Source of the DNA: Bacteroidia bacterium
GTDB lineage: Bacteria > Bacteroidota > Bacteroidia > AKYH767-A > OLB10
NCBI GenBank assembly: GCA_025450095.1
Contig: JANWID010000299.1
Coordinates: 1-18,130 of the forward strand
Direction of reading: 5' to 3'
DNA length: 18,130 bases
Part shown: piece after piece, positions 8,260 to 16,304 of the stretch
Layout of the letters: every line of letters starts with the position of its first letter
How positions within the stretch are numbered: position 1 is the first letter of the stretch
Position numbers and translations under genes: made by a program
The notes under the pieces: model-generated
What the model was told of the DNA's origin: nothing
Seen by the model: the letters and a program-made list of their open reading frames with translations, nothing else
Database searches by the model: none

Positions 8260-8453
8260 GATTTTTAATTTTAGAATTTGCCCACTCTGGATGATACCAT
8301 TTTGGAAATTCCATAACATTAAAAAAATTAAAAATCAAATACCAGATATACGAAATCGAAGAAAAATACGTTTGGCCTCACGCTTCTCCCACATTATTTG
8401 CAGGCGTACACCCGTTCCGCAGCGACCAGAATCTGTAATCCGTACCCTACCGG

Positions 8454-11400
8454 TTATTCTGTTTCAACCCGAACCAGGTTATCGTCTCCGACAAGATCGA
8501 CCAACAGGTTTAGCGGATCAATTCCTGCCTGGGCTGGTTTTTTATCTACTTCAATAGTAAAATGGTTGTCGGGTTTTGTTATATGAAATTTTTTACGGTA
8601 AAGAAATTCTCCGGTTGTTTTGTTTTCTGCTGGTTCACCCAATACACCGATTTCGATCCAGTCATTCACCGGAATTTGGGCTTCCTTTCCGAGTGAATCG
8701 GCACGGAACTTTTGTGAATGCACATCCAGGCTGACTTCATATTTTCCATTACCCGTAGATTTTGCAGTTGCCTGCACCGCCCTGTTACTATAAAGTGTAA
8801 TGGTTTCGAATAAATCATGAATAAGATATTGTAATGAGTCGGGAGTGTTTTCCCTGAAGGCATCTATTGCATCATATGATACCGGCCAGGGTGGTTCCTT
8901 ATAAGCATATTCGGTTAGCAACTTGCGCAAAGCCTTATTTACATTTTCTTCGCCGATCATCTCCCGCAAGTAATACATCACCAGGCTACCTTTATTATAA
9001 TGCACATAACCCTGGTTTTCCACTTTCATCAAGGGCAACTCTTTCAATCGTTCCGATCCGCGTGAACGGAGGTATTTATCCATTTCATATTTTAGAAATT
9101 TTTTCATGGCATCACGGCCATATTCTTTTTCCATCACCATCAGCGCTGAATATTGAGCCAGTGTTTCAGTGAGCTGGGTGGCGCCCTGCATATTTGCAGA
9201 CATTTCCTGGTGCGCCCAATACTGGTGTGCCATTTCATGTGCAGTTACATAAAACACCATATCGATGTCTTCTTCGTCTTCTATTTTCGCGATGAATCCG
9301 ATGCTTTCCGAGTAAGGCATAGTTCCGGGAAACGCCTGGGCAAAACTTTCATATCCTGGAAATTCGATGATGCGAACCTGCTTGTGATAATAAGGGCCAA
9401 AGTTTGCAGTATAATAATCGAGTGAACGCTGCATGGATCGTTTCATCTTCTCAATGTTATACATGTGCTTTGCGTCATAATAGACTTCCACATTTATTCC
9501 ATTATGGGTGGCCCGCAGTACATTGTAACGTGCTGAAATAAATGAATAGAAATTTATTGAAGGATGATCGAGCCGGTAATGAAAATAATTCCGGCCATTC
9601 TCTTTCCAGGTTTTTATCAGGGAACCGGGAGCGACGGCTGTCTGATCACCGGAAGTGCTGAATATGGTTTCTACATTTACCCAGTCAGAAGGATTGGTCA
9701 GATAATTATTCATGCAATGTGCATTACAGTCTTTTTCAAGCCGCGGCATCCGTTCAATTTCAGGAAGACCATATTTTTTTCGGTCATCCCGATCGGATAA
9801 CTCCCCCTGTGGCTGGTAACCGATTTGTGGACTGAAATCAATATTGTTAAAGAAAGATCCATTATCAACAATGGAATTGAATCGAACTTCATTTTCAAAT
9901 CCTTTTGCAGCATAAACGGAATTAAATTCAATCTTCATACTGTCACCAGGCTGAATAGGATGTTGCAGTTTATAAATCTGATACCCCAGTTTTTTATGAT
10001 CTTCTTCCAGCTTTGCACCGGGTATATTTACAGTTACTTTAAAAACGCGCGGTAGTGTTAAATGCAGTGTTGTAATAGCAGCATTGCTTTTATTTTTAAT
10101 CAACCAGGTACCTTTGATATCAGCTTTTCTTGATTCAGGATACAATTCAATTGTATATTTCAAATCAGTGATCCTGGGCTGGTTGATATTTTCATATTTT
10201 TTGAATTGCTTTTCATAATCCACCATCAATTTCTCAGTTTCTTCACTCGTATCATAGTGATTTACTACCTGCGTATTGTAGAAAACAAATCCTGCTGTAA
10301 TAAACCAGATTACAAGTATACATGCTAAAATTCTACCTGGCCGGCGTTTCAAATCAAATGTAAGCCAACGCAACTTATCCTTGAATCCAGTTTCTTTTCC
10401 ACGGTTCCAGATGGAAATTGAAATTAACGCGATCACCAATGCTACTAAAACCCAATAGAGTCTGAACCACAGAATACCGGGTGTAAAGGGACCAAAACCA
10501 TTCATGTCAGAATAAGTATAGTTAGGTCTTGAACTATACTGAACCATATTGGATTCCACTTCCAGCATCCTCCAGATAAAATTATTAGCCAGTAAAAAAA
10601 TCACGAATGCGAAAAATGCGATGTATTTGTTATTGATCACCGAATGCAGGAACATTGCCATTACCACGAGCATTAACAAACCACTATAATCAATCCCGAG
10701 GAGTGAGGTAATATAAACGCCGGGACGGACATCGGTAAAACCTTTCGCGTATTGCATCATAATACTAGCAACAATACAGACTGACTGAATCACTATAATG
10801 ATAACAGCCATGGAAATGAATTTAGATAAATACGAAACCCAGGTAGGGTGGGGTGTGGCATCATAGATTTCGTCAAAATTATTTTCACGTTCTCTCCATA
10901 CTAACAGTCCGGAATATATGATAATAATGGCAATCAGGAAGGCATAAAAGACAGACTGAATCAAATCTATCATATACTTGGTTACAGGATGTGCCGTAAG
11001 ACCGAATGGTCCTGAAGTTGAAAAAAGATTGGGAATAAAATTCATAAGTCCTGCCAGTAACAGTACGATGAAAGTAGGGCTCTTGATTATGCCACTGATT
11101 TCATACCGCATTCGGGTCCATAACATACTACGTGTAGCTTTACGGTCAAACCGCCTCACAGCTTCAGGTAGTGGTTGATGTTGCTGAAAAATGGAAGCAG
11201 CTTCATCCTTAACCTGCATTTTCTTTTTAGATAACTTTGATTTTTCAGTAAACGAAAAAGATTTGACAGTTATAAATACCAGGATGGCACTTGCACCAAG
11301 CCAGAACAATCGATTGATCAGATAAAGACCAGTCAGCGACAATACCTCCGTATTTTTCTGTGCTACTGTCCAGTATTTTGTGAGAATGGAAAATGTTGAT

Positions 11401-12032
11401 GCGCCATAAGGATCCATTAATATTGCCAGCCATTCCTTTTCAAGATCTTCAGCAAAGGCTCCAGCAATACCGGTAGCAAGCAGCAGAATCAGACTACCGA
11501 TAAAAGCGGCTATAGTACTACGTGTTAATGCTGAAATTATGAACACAACAGAAGCAGTAAAAATTGTATTGGGAACAGCCAGTTGTAAAAAAGCAGAAAG
11601 GTGCGCATTGAAAATCACAGGGCCGATTTTTTCCGGATCTACATCAGGCATTAAACAACCAATAAGAACTCCGGCCGATACACCCAGCATGGGTATTATC
11701 GAAATGCAAATTGCTCCGAGCAATCGTCCCAACAGGTAGGAGGTTCTTTGCACCGGAGTTGTAAACAGGATCTGGTAGGTGTTATAAGTAAAATCGCGTG
11801 TTGTTGATGCCAGGATAAATGCGGTAGTCATTAACAACGTAATGATCGACATGATGGAATAATAAGTCTGGATTACAAAAGGAGCATTCCGCAGAATGTT
11901 CCCGAACGATCCTCCAACCTGGATGTTGTCACTGTAGGTTGCTCCGAATATCAGGAGCGTATTGATTGCGAAAAAAATGTACACCATAGGCTGGCGCAGC
12001 CAATACCGGATTTCAAAGATGAAAAATCTCAT
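8454..12032 (-). CDS. ABC-2 permease fused to M1-family aminopeptidase domain
   Basis: This 1192-residue fusion has two halves. Residues about 1-580 are a polytopic membrane region with roughly a dozen hydrophobic segments. It begins FEIRYWLRQPMVYIFFAI and includes the FILASTTRDFTYNTYQILFTTP element typical of large ABC-2 permeases. After a last membrane segment (about 565-580), residues about 590-1190 form an M1-like peptidase: H932EMAH936 supplies two zinc ligands and E956 in LTETLAQYSALMVME is the likely third. PGTMPYSESIGF stands where M1 enzymes have GxMEN. I count 19 residues between H936 and E956, against the usual 18. The peptidase should face the periplasm. Its start overlaps the upstream ATPase gene by 4 bp (ATGA), so the two form one exporter. 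This fusion is, from memory, common in Bacteroidetes. The substrate is unknown. Confidence 0.9.
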   Translation of the reverse strand: MRFFIFEIRYWLRQPMVYIFFAINTLLIFGATYSDNIQVGGSFGNILRNAPFVIQTYYSIMSIITLLMTTAFILASTTRDFTYNTYQILFTTPVQRTSYLLGRLLGAICISIIPMLGVSAGVLIGCLMPDVDPEKIGPVIFNAHLSAFLQLAVPNTIFTASVVFIISALTRSTIAAFIGSLILLLATGIAGAFAEDLEKEWLAILMDPYGASTFSILTKYWTVAQKNTEVLSLTGLYLINRLFWLGASAILVFITVKSFSFTEKSKLSKKKMQVKDEAASIFQQHQPLPEAVRRFDRKATRSMLWTRMRYEISGIIKSPTFIVLLLAGLMNFIPNLFSTSGPFGLTAHPVTKYMIDLIQSVFYAFLIAIIIIYSGLLVWRERENNFDEIYDATPHPTWVSYLSKFISMAVIIIVIQSVCIVASIMMQYAKGFTDVRPGVYITSLLGIDYSGLLMLVVMAMFLHSVINNKYIAFFAFVIFLLANNFIWRMLEVESNMVQYSSRPNYTYSDMNGFGPFTPGILWFRLYWVLVALVIALISISIWNRGKETGFKDKLRWLTFDLKRRPGRILACILVIWFITAGFVFYNTQVVNHYDTSEETEKLMVDYEKQFKKYENINQPRITDLKYTIELYPESRKADIKGTWLIKNKSNAAITTLHLTLPRVFKVTVNIPGAKLEEDHKKLGYQIYKLQHPIQPGDSMKIEFNSVYAAKGFENEVRFNSIVDNGSFFNNIDFSPQIGYQPQGELSDRDDRKKYGLPEIERMPRLEKDCNAHCMNNYLTNPSDWVNVETIFSTSGDQTAVAPGSLIKTWKENGRNYFHYRLDHPSINFYSFISARYNVLRATHNGINVEVYYDAKHMYNIEKMKRSMQRSLDYYTANFGPYYHKQVRIIEFPGYESFAQAFPGTMPYSESIGFIAKIEDEEDIDMVFYVTAHEMAHQYWAHQEMSANMQGATQLTETLAQYSALMVMEKEYGRDAMKKFLKYEMDKYLRSRGSERLKELPLMKVENQGYVHYNKGSLVMYYLREMIGEENVNKALRKLLTEYAYKEPPWPVSYDAIDAFRENTPDSLQYLIHDLFETITLYSNRAVQATAKSTGNGKYEVSLDVHSQKFRADSLGKEAQIPVNDWIEIGVLGEPAENKTTGEFLYRKKFHITKPDNHFTIEVDKKPAQAGIDPLNLLVDLVGDDNLVRVETE

Positions 12033-12895
12033 TGATGTATAGTTTTAAAGAAAACATCCTCAAGATCTGGTTCGGCGACCTGGAAATCATCACCGGGACT
12101 TGAATCACTGTAAATATGTATCAGAGGTTTACCGGAAACGAGCTTACTTGAAATTAGCTGGTATGATGACTGGTGTTTTTCAACTTCATCTTTTGAGATG
12201 GATTTCTCCCAGATTTTTCCTTTGAGTGTATCAAGTGCTTCATCTGGTTTTCCTGAAAAGAGAACACGGCCTTTATCAATAATAGCCATGTTGGGACACA
12301 GCTCGCGAACATCCTGGACAATATGTGTGGAAAGAATCACAATAACCTGTTCGCCAATTTCTGAAAGCAGGTTATAAAAACGGTTGCGTTCTCCGGGATC
12401 TAGACCCGCCGTAGGTTCATCCACAATTATAAGTCGTGGATTACCAATTAATGATTGAGCTATTCCGAATCGTTGTTTCATCCCACCGGAAAAACCGCTG
12501 ATAGATTTTTTCCGGTGCTGTTGAAGATTCACCCGTTCGAGCAATGCTTCAACGAGAACTTTTCTTTCTCCCCGGTTCACAATGCCTTTCAGCACTGCAA
12601 TATGATCGAGCATCTCAAATGCATTTACCCGGGGATACACTCCGAATTCCTGCGGTAAGTAACCCAATAGCCTGCGAACTTTTTGCTTTTCCTTTAGTAC
12701 ATCAATATCCCCCAGCATCGCTGTACCGCTGTCTGCTTCCTGTAAAGTAGCCAGCGTACGCATTAGTGTTGATTTACCTGCACCATTGGGTCCAAGTAAT
12801 CCAAACATGCCGGTGGGGATTACAAGGGAAACATGATCCAGTGCGCAAACTCCATTGGGATAGGTTTTGCACAGATTGTGAATAGTGAGTTCCAT
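12029..12895 (-). CDS. ABC transporter ATP-binding protein (partner of the permease/M1 fusion)
   Basis: The 288-residue ATPase carries the whole nucleotide-binding fold: Walker A GPNGAGKS (35-42), Q-loop Q82, signature FSGGM at 135-139 (the usual LSGGQ changed at first and last positions), Walker B LIIVDE (155-160) and the H-loop H191. A C-terminal extension ends DLEDVFFKTIH, as in ATPases that drive ABC-2 exporters. It should power the downstream permease/M1 protein, whose start overlaps its stop by 4 bp. The frame allows a GTG start two codons earlier (12901), but I take the ATG at 12895 because MELTIHNL is where related proteins normally begin. It lies about 125 bp after the winged-helix gene, with a hairpin between, so read-through from that operon is possible. 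I found no clear promoter of its own. Confidence 0.93.
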   Translation of the reverse strand: MELTIHNLCKTYPNGVCALDHVSLVIPTGMFGLLGPNGAGKSTLMRTLATLQEADSGTAMLGDIDVLKEKQKVRRLLGYLPQEFGVYPRVNAFEMLDHIAVLKGIVNRGERKVLVEALLERVNLQQHRKKSISGFSGGMKQRFGIAQSLIGNPRLIIVDEPTAGLDPGERNRFYNLLSEIGEQVIVILSTHIVQDVRELCPNMAIIDKGRVLFSGKPDEALDTLKGKIWEKSISKDEVEKHQSSYQLISSKLVSGKPLIHIYSDSSPGDDFQVAEPDLEDVFFKTIHQ

Positions 12896-12920
12896 AAGCA
12901 CGTGTTGTTATTATACAAAG

Positions 12921-12952
12921 AAAGGAATTGCAATCGAAATTACAATTCCTTT
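12921..12952 (-). terminator. hairpin between regulator gene and ABC operon
   Basis: AAAGGAATTG (12921-12930) faces CAATTCCTTT (12943-12952), a perfect 10-bp stem with a 12-nt loop. It sits between the stop of the winged-helix gene and the ABC ATPase start. On the minus strand the sequence after it (CTTTGTATAA) is only moderately uridine-rich. It may be a weak terminator or an attenuator separating the two units. Confidence 0.4.
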
Positions 12953-13020
12953 TTAGGACGACATGTTCATGGAGTAAGTTACATCATATACATTTATCTG
13001 CTTCTTATGTGAAGCTCCCT

Positions 13021-13311
13021 TTATTTATTTGGTTGAAGATACTGTTTGAGATTTTCCACATAAATCTCAAACGCTTTAATTCCCTGCTTAGTAATTTTGC
13101 ATGTGGTAAGAGGATAGTTATCGCGGAAAGTTTTTTCAACATCCACATATCCTGCTTCCGACAATTTCGTAATCTGTACACTCAGGTTGCCTGCAGTAGC
13201 ACCGGTCTTTTCCTTCAGGTATGAAAAGTCGGCTTCTGTTACTCCTACCAGTAAGGAGATTACTGACAATCGCAGTTGTGAATGTAAAAGCGGATCTAGT
13301 TCCTTAAACAT
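13021..13311 (-). CDS. winged-helix transcriptional regulator (MarR/PadR-like)
   Basis: The 96-residue protein is a single winged-helix domain. It begins MFKELDPLLHSQLRLSVISLL and continues with helices around the recognition segment GATAGNLSVQITKLSEAGYV (about 37-56). The wing includes FRDNYPLTTCKITKQG, and a C-terminal helix ends in YLQPNK. This arrangement is typical of small MarR/PadR-like regulators that bind palindromic DNA as dimers. I see no separate ligand domain. It follows a membrane-protein gene by 10 bp and should share its promoter. That promoter carries two GTTT-N7-AAAC sites, which makes autoregulation likely, though this is inferred from position. The signal it senses is unknown. 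Confidence 0.82.
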   Translation of the reverse strand: MFKELDPLLHSQLRLSVISLLVGVTEADFSYLKEKTGATAGNLSVQITKLSEAGYVDVEKTFRDNYPLTTCKITKQGIKAFEIYVENLKQYLQPNK

Positions 13312-13321
13312 AGTATTCTGA

Positions 13322-13921
13322 TTAATTCGGTGAAGTCATAGCAGATTTCTGATTGTACTGGTGTTTCAGCATATGTCCGGGAATAATATATCCCAGCAAT
13401 ACAGCCAATGCTAAAAAGAGAAGCTGAACTTCGAAGGTTACAAAGAATGCAGCAATACCAATTACCCAATTGATGACTCCTCCATATACCAGCGGACGAA
13501 AACGTATTGCTCCACCGGAAATGAATAAAAAAACACCATATACCATCATCACCAAAGGATATGTTGCCAATTGAAGCTTCGACTGAAAAAACAAAACCGT
13601 GAACAACGATACCATGAACGCGAACAAAACATATTTCATGATGTCGTCAACGTACGTGCGCATTTTTTGCTCACGCTTATGCCTGTATGAATAAATTCCG
13701 GTTATGATTCCGCCCAAAGGCATCAGGATCACCCAGGTCAGGTACGACATTTCAAATCCTGATTGCATCAGAAGGAATTGTCCTGAACTTGCAAAAAATA
13801 CAAGCCATCCCCATATTAAATAATAAAAACTCTGATCGTGGATATCATTCTGAGCTGTTCGGATCATCCTGCTGATGACTTCAAAGCTTTCTTGTTGTGA
13901 TAATTTTTTTTCTTGTTCCAT
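13322..13921 (-). CDS. multi-pass membrane protein co-transcribed with a winged-helix regulator
   Basis: The 199-residue protein has a soluble N-terminal segment (about 1-25, with SQQESFEVISRMI), then five or so membrane segments: FYYLIWGWLVFFASSGQFLL, YLTWVILMPLGGIITGIY, YVLFAFMVSLFTVLFF, a pair around LVMMVYGVFLFISGG and VINWVIGIAAFFV, and a last one at LLFLALAVLLGYII. It ends in a polar tail. I recognise no named family, only the habit of such proteins to sit directly before a small winged-helix gene in Bacteroidetes. The gene is first in its operon and has the best promoter in the window, with two operator-like repeats. A role in sensing or controlling the regulator is conceivable but not shown by the sequence. 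Confidence 0.7.
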   Translation of the reverse strand: MEQEKKLSQQESFEVISRMIRTAQNDIHDQSFYYLIWGWLVFFASSGQFLLMQSGFEMSYLTWVILMPLGGIITGIYSYRHKREQKMRTYVDDIMKYVLFAFMVSLFTVLFFQSKLQLATYPLVMMVYGVFLFISGGAIRFRPLVYGGVINWVIGIAAFFVTFEVQLLFLALAVLLGYIIPGHMLKHQYNQKSAMTSPN

Positions 13922-13930
13922 TGTTATATA

Positions 13931-13947
13931 GGTTTTATTTATAAACT
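13931..13947. promoter_or_regulatory. operator-like repeat A (GTTT-N7-AAAC)
   Basis: GGTTTTATTTATAAACT matches repeat B at 13 of 17 positions and shares its GTTT-N7-AAAC frame. It would overlap the transcription start and first leader bases of the membrane-protein gene, 10 bp before its ATG. Its centre is 34 bp from that of repeat B. Binding by the operon's own winged-helix regulator is the likely explanation. Confidence 0.5.
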
Positions 13948-13952
13948 GATTG

Positions 13953-13984
13953 CAAATATAAAGTGGTTTATATTATAAACCAAA
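13953..13984 (-). promoter_or_regulatory. promoter of the membrane protein/regulator operon
   Basis: On the minus strand TTTG (13981-13984) is followed exactly 20 bp later by TATATTTG (13953-13960), a full match to the Bacteroidetes TTTG...TAnnTTTG promoter. Transcription would start near 13947 and give a leader of about 26 nt. The spacer is occupied by operator-like repeat B. Confidence 0.75.
13965..13981. promoter_or_regulatory. operator-like repeat B, near-perfect palindrome in the promoter spacer
   Basis: GGTTTATATTATAAACC is a perfect 8-bp inverted repeat around one central base. It fills the spacer between the -33 and -7 elements, so a protein bound here would block RNA polymerase. It resembles repeat A closer to the gene. 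Confidence 0.6.
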
Positions 13985-14065
13985 TAAATCATCGATAAAT
14001 TTTATAATTAGCTAACAATCAATAATAAAAATTTCAATTTAATAGCAGATATTTCGGGAATAGCA

Positions 14066-14093
14066 TAAAAAAGGCGGAGAACTAACTCCGCCT
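14066..14093 (-). terminator. rho-independent terminator of the YugP-type peptidase gene
   Basis: AGGCGGAG (14072-14079) pairs with CTCCGCCT (14086-14093) around a 6-nt loop. On the minus strand the GC-rich stem is followed by a run of six T. It lies 22 bp after the stop codon of the gene at 14116-14796, as expected for its terminator. Confidence 0.85.
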
Positions 14094-14115
14094 GACCTGA
14101 AATTTCTTATTTTAA

Positions 14116-14796
14116 TTAATCTCTGCGACCGAGATAAACCATTATATAATATGCCAGGGTTGCCAGGGAACCCAGAGCAGCAGCTACATAGGTCATTGCA
14201 GCCCACCATAAGGCGTCTTTGGCAAGTCCGAGTTCCTGGGTGTTTGCCGAACGACTTGTTTCCAGCCATACCATCGCTCTTTTACTGGCATCAAATTCTA
14301 CCGGCAGTGTAATAAAGCTGAAGAGTGTAACCATACCATAAAATATAATACCTATCAGCAATAATGTAGTTCCTAATGAATTTACAAGAATCAATCCTGC
14401 AAGTAATACCCAATGCATCCATTTTGAACCAAAGTTTACAACCGGTACAAGAGCGGAACGAAATTGCAGCCATGTATAAGCACGGGCATGCTGAACAGCG
14501 TGTCCGCATTCATGTGCGGCTATAGCAGCGGCGGCTGCGCTTCTTCCATAAAAAACATCGTGGCTTAGATTAACAGTTTTATCAAGCGGATTATAATGGT
14601 CGGTAAGTTGACCTTCTGCTGAAATAATTCTTACGTCATTAATTCCATTGTCACGGAGCATTTTTTCTGCGATCTCTTTTCCTGATAATCCAGAGCCGAT
14701 CGTAACTTCTGAATACATTCTGAATTTTCTTTTCAATTGCATGCTGAGCAGTCCCCCGATCAGTATAAACAAAATTGAAATAATGTATAGTCCCAT
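14116..14796 (-). CDS. YugP-type membrane zinc metallopeptidase
   Basis: The 226-residue protein matches the neutral zinc metallopeptidase family represented by Bacillus YugP. It has an N-terminal membrane segment (about 4-19), then the family region YSEVTIGSGLSGKEIAEKML and a DHYNP segment (D66-P70). The zinc motif is H95ECGH99 in AAIAAHECGHAVQHA. E168 in the LPVEFDASKRA segment probably supplies the third ligand. Two central membrane helices (about 127-165) and a C-terminal one (about 200-220) follow. The active site is therefore tied to the inner membrane. No substrate is established that I know of. A -7 element and a terminator bracket it, so it is probably monocistronic. Confidence 0.9.
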   Translation of the reverse strand: MGLYIISILFILIGGLLSMQLKRKFRMYSEVTIGSGLSGKEIAEKMLRDNGINDVRIISAEGQLTDHYNPLDKTVNLSHDVFYGRSAAAAAIAAHECGHAVQHARAYTWLQFRSALVPVVNFGSKWMHWVLLAGLILVNSLGTTLLLIGIIFYGMVTLFSFITLPVEFDASKRAMVWLETSRSANTQELGLAKDALWWAAMTYVAAALGSLATLAYYIMVYLGRRD

Positions 14797-14819
14797 ATTT
14801 ATTGATAATAATTAAAGTG

Positions 14820-14827
14820 CAAATTTA
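14820..14827 (-). promoter_or_regulatory. -7 promoter element of the YugP-type gene (TAAATTTG)
   Basis: TAAATTTG on the minus strand matches TAnnTTTG and stands 23 bp before the ATG at 14796. I see no TTG at the expected upstream distance. The rest of 14828-15009 holds no gene I can support. A 6-bp inverted repeat (CTGTGA/TCACAG, 14849-14871) may contribute to ending the ABC operon transcript. Confidence 0.45.
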
Positions 14828-15009
14828 ATTTTTACTTTGATATTTTAACTGTGACAGACTAGTTCTCACAGGCATTTGAATTCTTAGTTGATGATTCAAC
14901 AAATTACATTCCTGAATGTTTAGTGGTTTTAATAATGAGATAATACCAGTTATTGCAAGTGTTTCTGGCCTTGTATAACAGGATGCAGATAAGCAGCTTA
15001 CGAATACAA

Positions 15010-16116
15010 TTACTCCCACTTGAAAAAACGGACTGCTAAAAAATAAATGAAGATCCCCCAAATGAGCATGACAAAAAGCTGCGAGGATATGTCAAAAAGA
15101 CCTGCGCCTTCAAAGGCAACTTTTCGTAAGGCATCATTCAGGTAAGTTAATGGAAGTATTTTGCAAACAGGTTGCATCCAGGATGGAAATGCATCTATGG
15201 GAAAGAAGGTTCCTGAAAGCAGGAATTGAGGCAAAGTTATTATATTGGCCAACGGTGGAATCATGGATTCATTTTTCGCCAGCCCGGAAATCACAAATCC
15301 AAATCCCATAAAAACGATCAGCCCGATAGTCGAAAGCGTAAGCATGAGCAATGCTGTTGAAATTCCATTCACCAGAGTAAAATTAAATGCAAAATAACCG
15401 ATGGTAATAATAAACACTGCTCCCATCAACGCAAAGATGAGGCGACTTATGGCTTCTCCTAGTATTATGAAAGGCCTGCGTATCGGTGTTGCGAAAAATC
15501 TTTTAATCACCAGGGTTTGACGCAGACTAAAAAAAACAAATGCGGTTCCAAACACACCGGAGCTTAACAATGAAAAACCAAGCTGGCCTGGTAATATAAA
15601 ATCAATACTTGAATATTTTCTTCCCAGCACTTGTGAGGGACGCAACTCAGCAATATGACCGGAAGGTTTAAGCTCTTTCAGATTAAGTTTGTTCACCAGG
15701 TTTTCCATCACGGATTTCAGAATAGCACCGTTATCCATACTGGAAGCAGATGTTTGCATGTCAAGAAAAAATTCCGGACCCGAAGTATCCGGGTTCATGC
15801 GAATTGTGAGTATTGCATCTATTCGTCCTTTTTCAAGGTCATGATAAAGCTGATTGTCGGATTCATCTTCGATCAATCGAATGCCCGGTGCAGCGTGAAG
15901 CGATTCATAAACTGCATTGTTTTTTTCAGTTGATGAATGAATGCCCAGGTCAAGACGTACTCCTGTGTTTTCAAGAAAACCGAAAACCATTATAAAAATT
16001 AGCGGAAACAACAAAGTAAAAACAACTGCGGAAGGACTTCGTGTGATAGACCGGAAGCTTGCCTTCGCTATCGAAAGCATCGCGGTAACCTGATTGTACT
16101 TTTTTTGCATCATCAT
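15010..16116 (-). CDS. ABC-2 type exporter permease
   Basis: The 368-residue protein has the layout of DrrB/NatB-like ABC-2 permeases. A first membrane helix (about 29-47, AVVFTLLFPLIFIMVFGF) is followed by an extracytoplasmic region (about 50-175), then five further helices beginning at GQLGFSLLSSGVFGTAFVFF. The IKRFFATPIRRP loop after the second helix contacts the ATPase in this family, and the PQFLLSGTFFPIDAFPSWMQ segment is typical. It pairs with the ATPase encoded just upstream at 16305-17072. The frame opens with three Met codons at 16116, but the region just before them is the 184-bp inverted-repeat element and offers no ribosome site. A start at 16080 (MLSIAKASFRS) is plausible and would match relatives better. 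The substrate is unknown. Confidence 0.9.
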   Translation of the reverse strand: MMMQKKYNQVTAMLSIAKASFRSITRSPSAVVFTLLFPLIFIMVFGFLENTGVRLDLGIHSSTEKNNAVYESLHAAPGIRLIEDESDNQLYHDLEKGRIDAILTIRMNPDTSGPEFFLDMQTSASSMDNGAILKSVMENLVNKLNLKELKPSGHIAELRPSQVLGRKYSSIDFILPGQLGFSLLSSGVFGTAFVFFSLRQTLVIKRFFATPIRRPFIILGEAISRLIFALMGAVFIITIGYFAFNFTLVNGISTALLMLTLSTIGLIVFMGFGFVISGLAKNESMIPPLANIITLPQFLLSGTFFPIDAFPSWMQPVCKILPLTYLNDALRKVAFEGAGLFDISSQLFVMLIWGIFIYFLAVRFFKWE

Positions 16117-16119
16117 TAG

Positions 16120-16303
16120 TGTAACGAATTTACGAATAGGCTTCGCCTTACGAATCTACGAATTTACGAATAGGTACTTTGCATATTTAATTTAATAATA
16201 CCAGGATTTTTGATTGCGATTTTCAAAGAAGCAATTTGTATTCGTAGATACATAATTCGTAACATTCGTAGATTCGTACCGGAGGATTCGTAAATTCGTT
16301 ACA
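16120..16303. repeat. 184-bp inverted-repeat element between two ABC exporter genes
   Basis: The ends are a perfect 18-bp inverted repeat, TGTAACGAATTTACGAAT (16120-16137) and its complement (16286-16303). Inside, a 15-nt segment TACGAATCTACGAAT (16150-16164 region) also has its complement at about 16265-16279, so the arms extend to roughly 50 nt with small interruptions. The left arm contains the 17-mer ACGAATTTACGAATAGG twice (16124-16140 and 16158-16174). It fills the gap between the ATPase stop (16305) and the permease start (16116). No open reading frame lies inside. I see no target-site duplication. It looks like a palindromic intergenic repeat or a small non-autonomous element. Confidence 0.8.
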
Positions 16304-16304
16304 T

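Noticed and set aside
8260..8319. 20-codon upstream extension of the toroid-repeat gene
   Set aside because: The later ATG at 8259 directly precedes the hydrophobic signal segment, and the extension has no signal character.
14849..14871. CTGTGA/TCACAG hairpin after the ABC permease gene
   Set aside because: The stem is only 6 bp with an 11-nt loop and no clear uridine run, so I did not call it a terminator.
14825..15061. 78-codon frame on the minus strand
   Set aside because: It overlaps the 3' end of the ABC permease gene, resembles nothing I know and has no promoter or ribosome site.
16120..16303. CRISPR-like array
   Set aside because: The short repeats are inverted copies and irregularly spaced, without uniform spacers or cas genes; it is a palindromic element.
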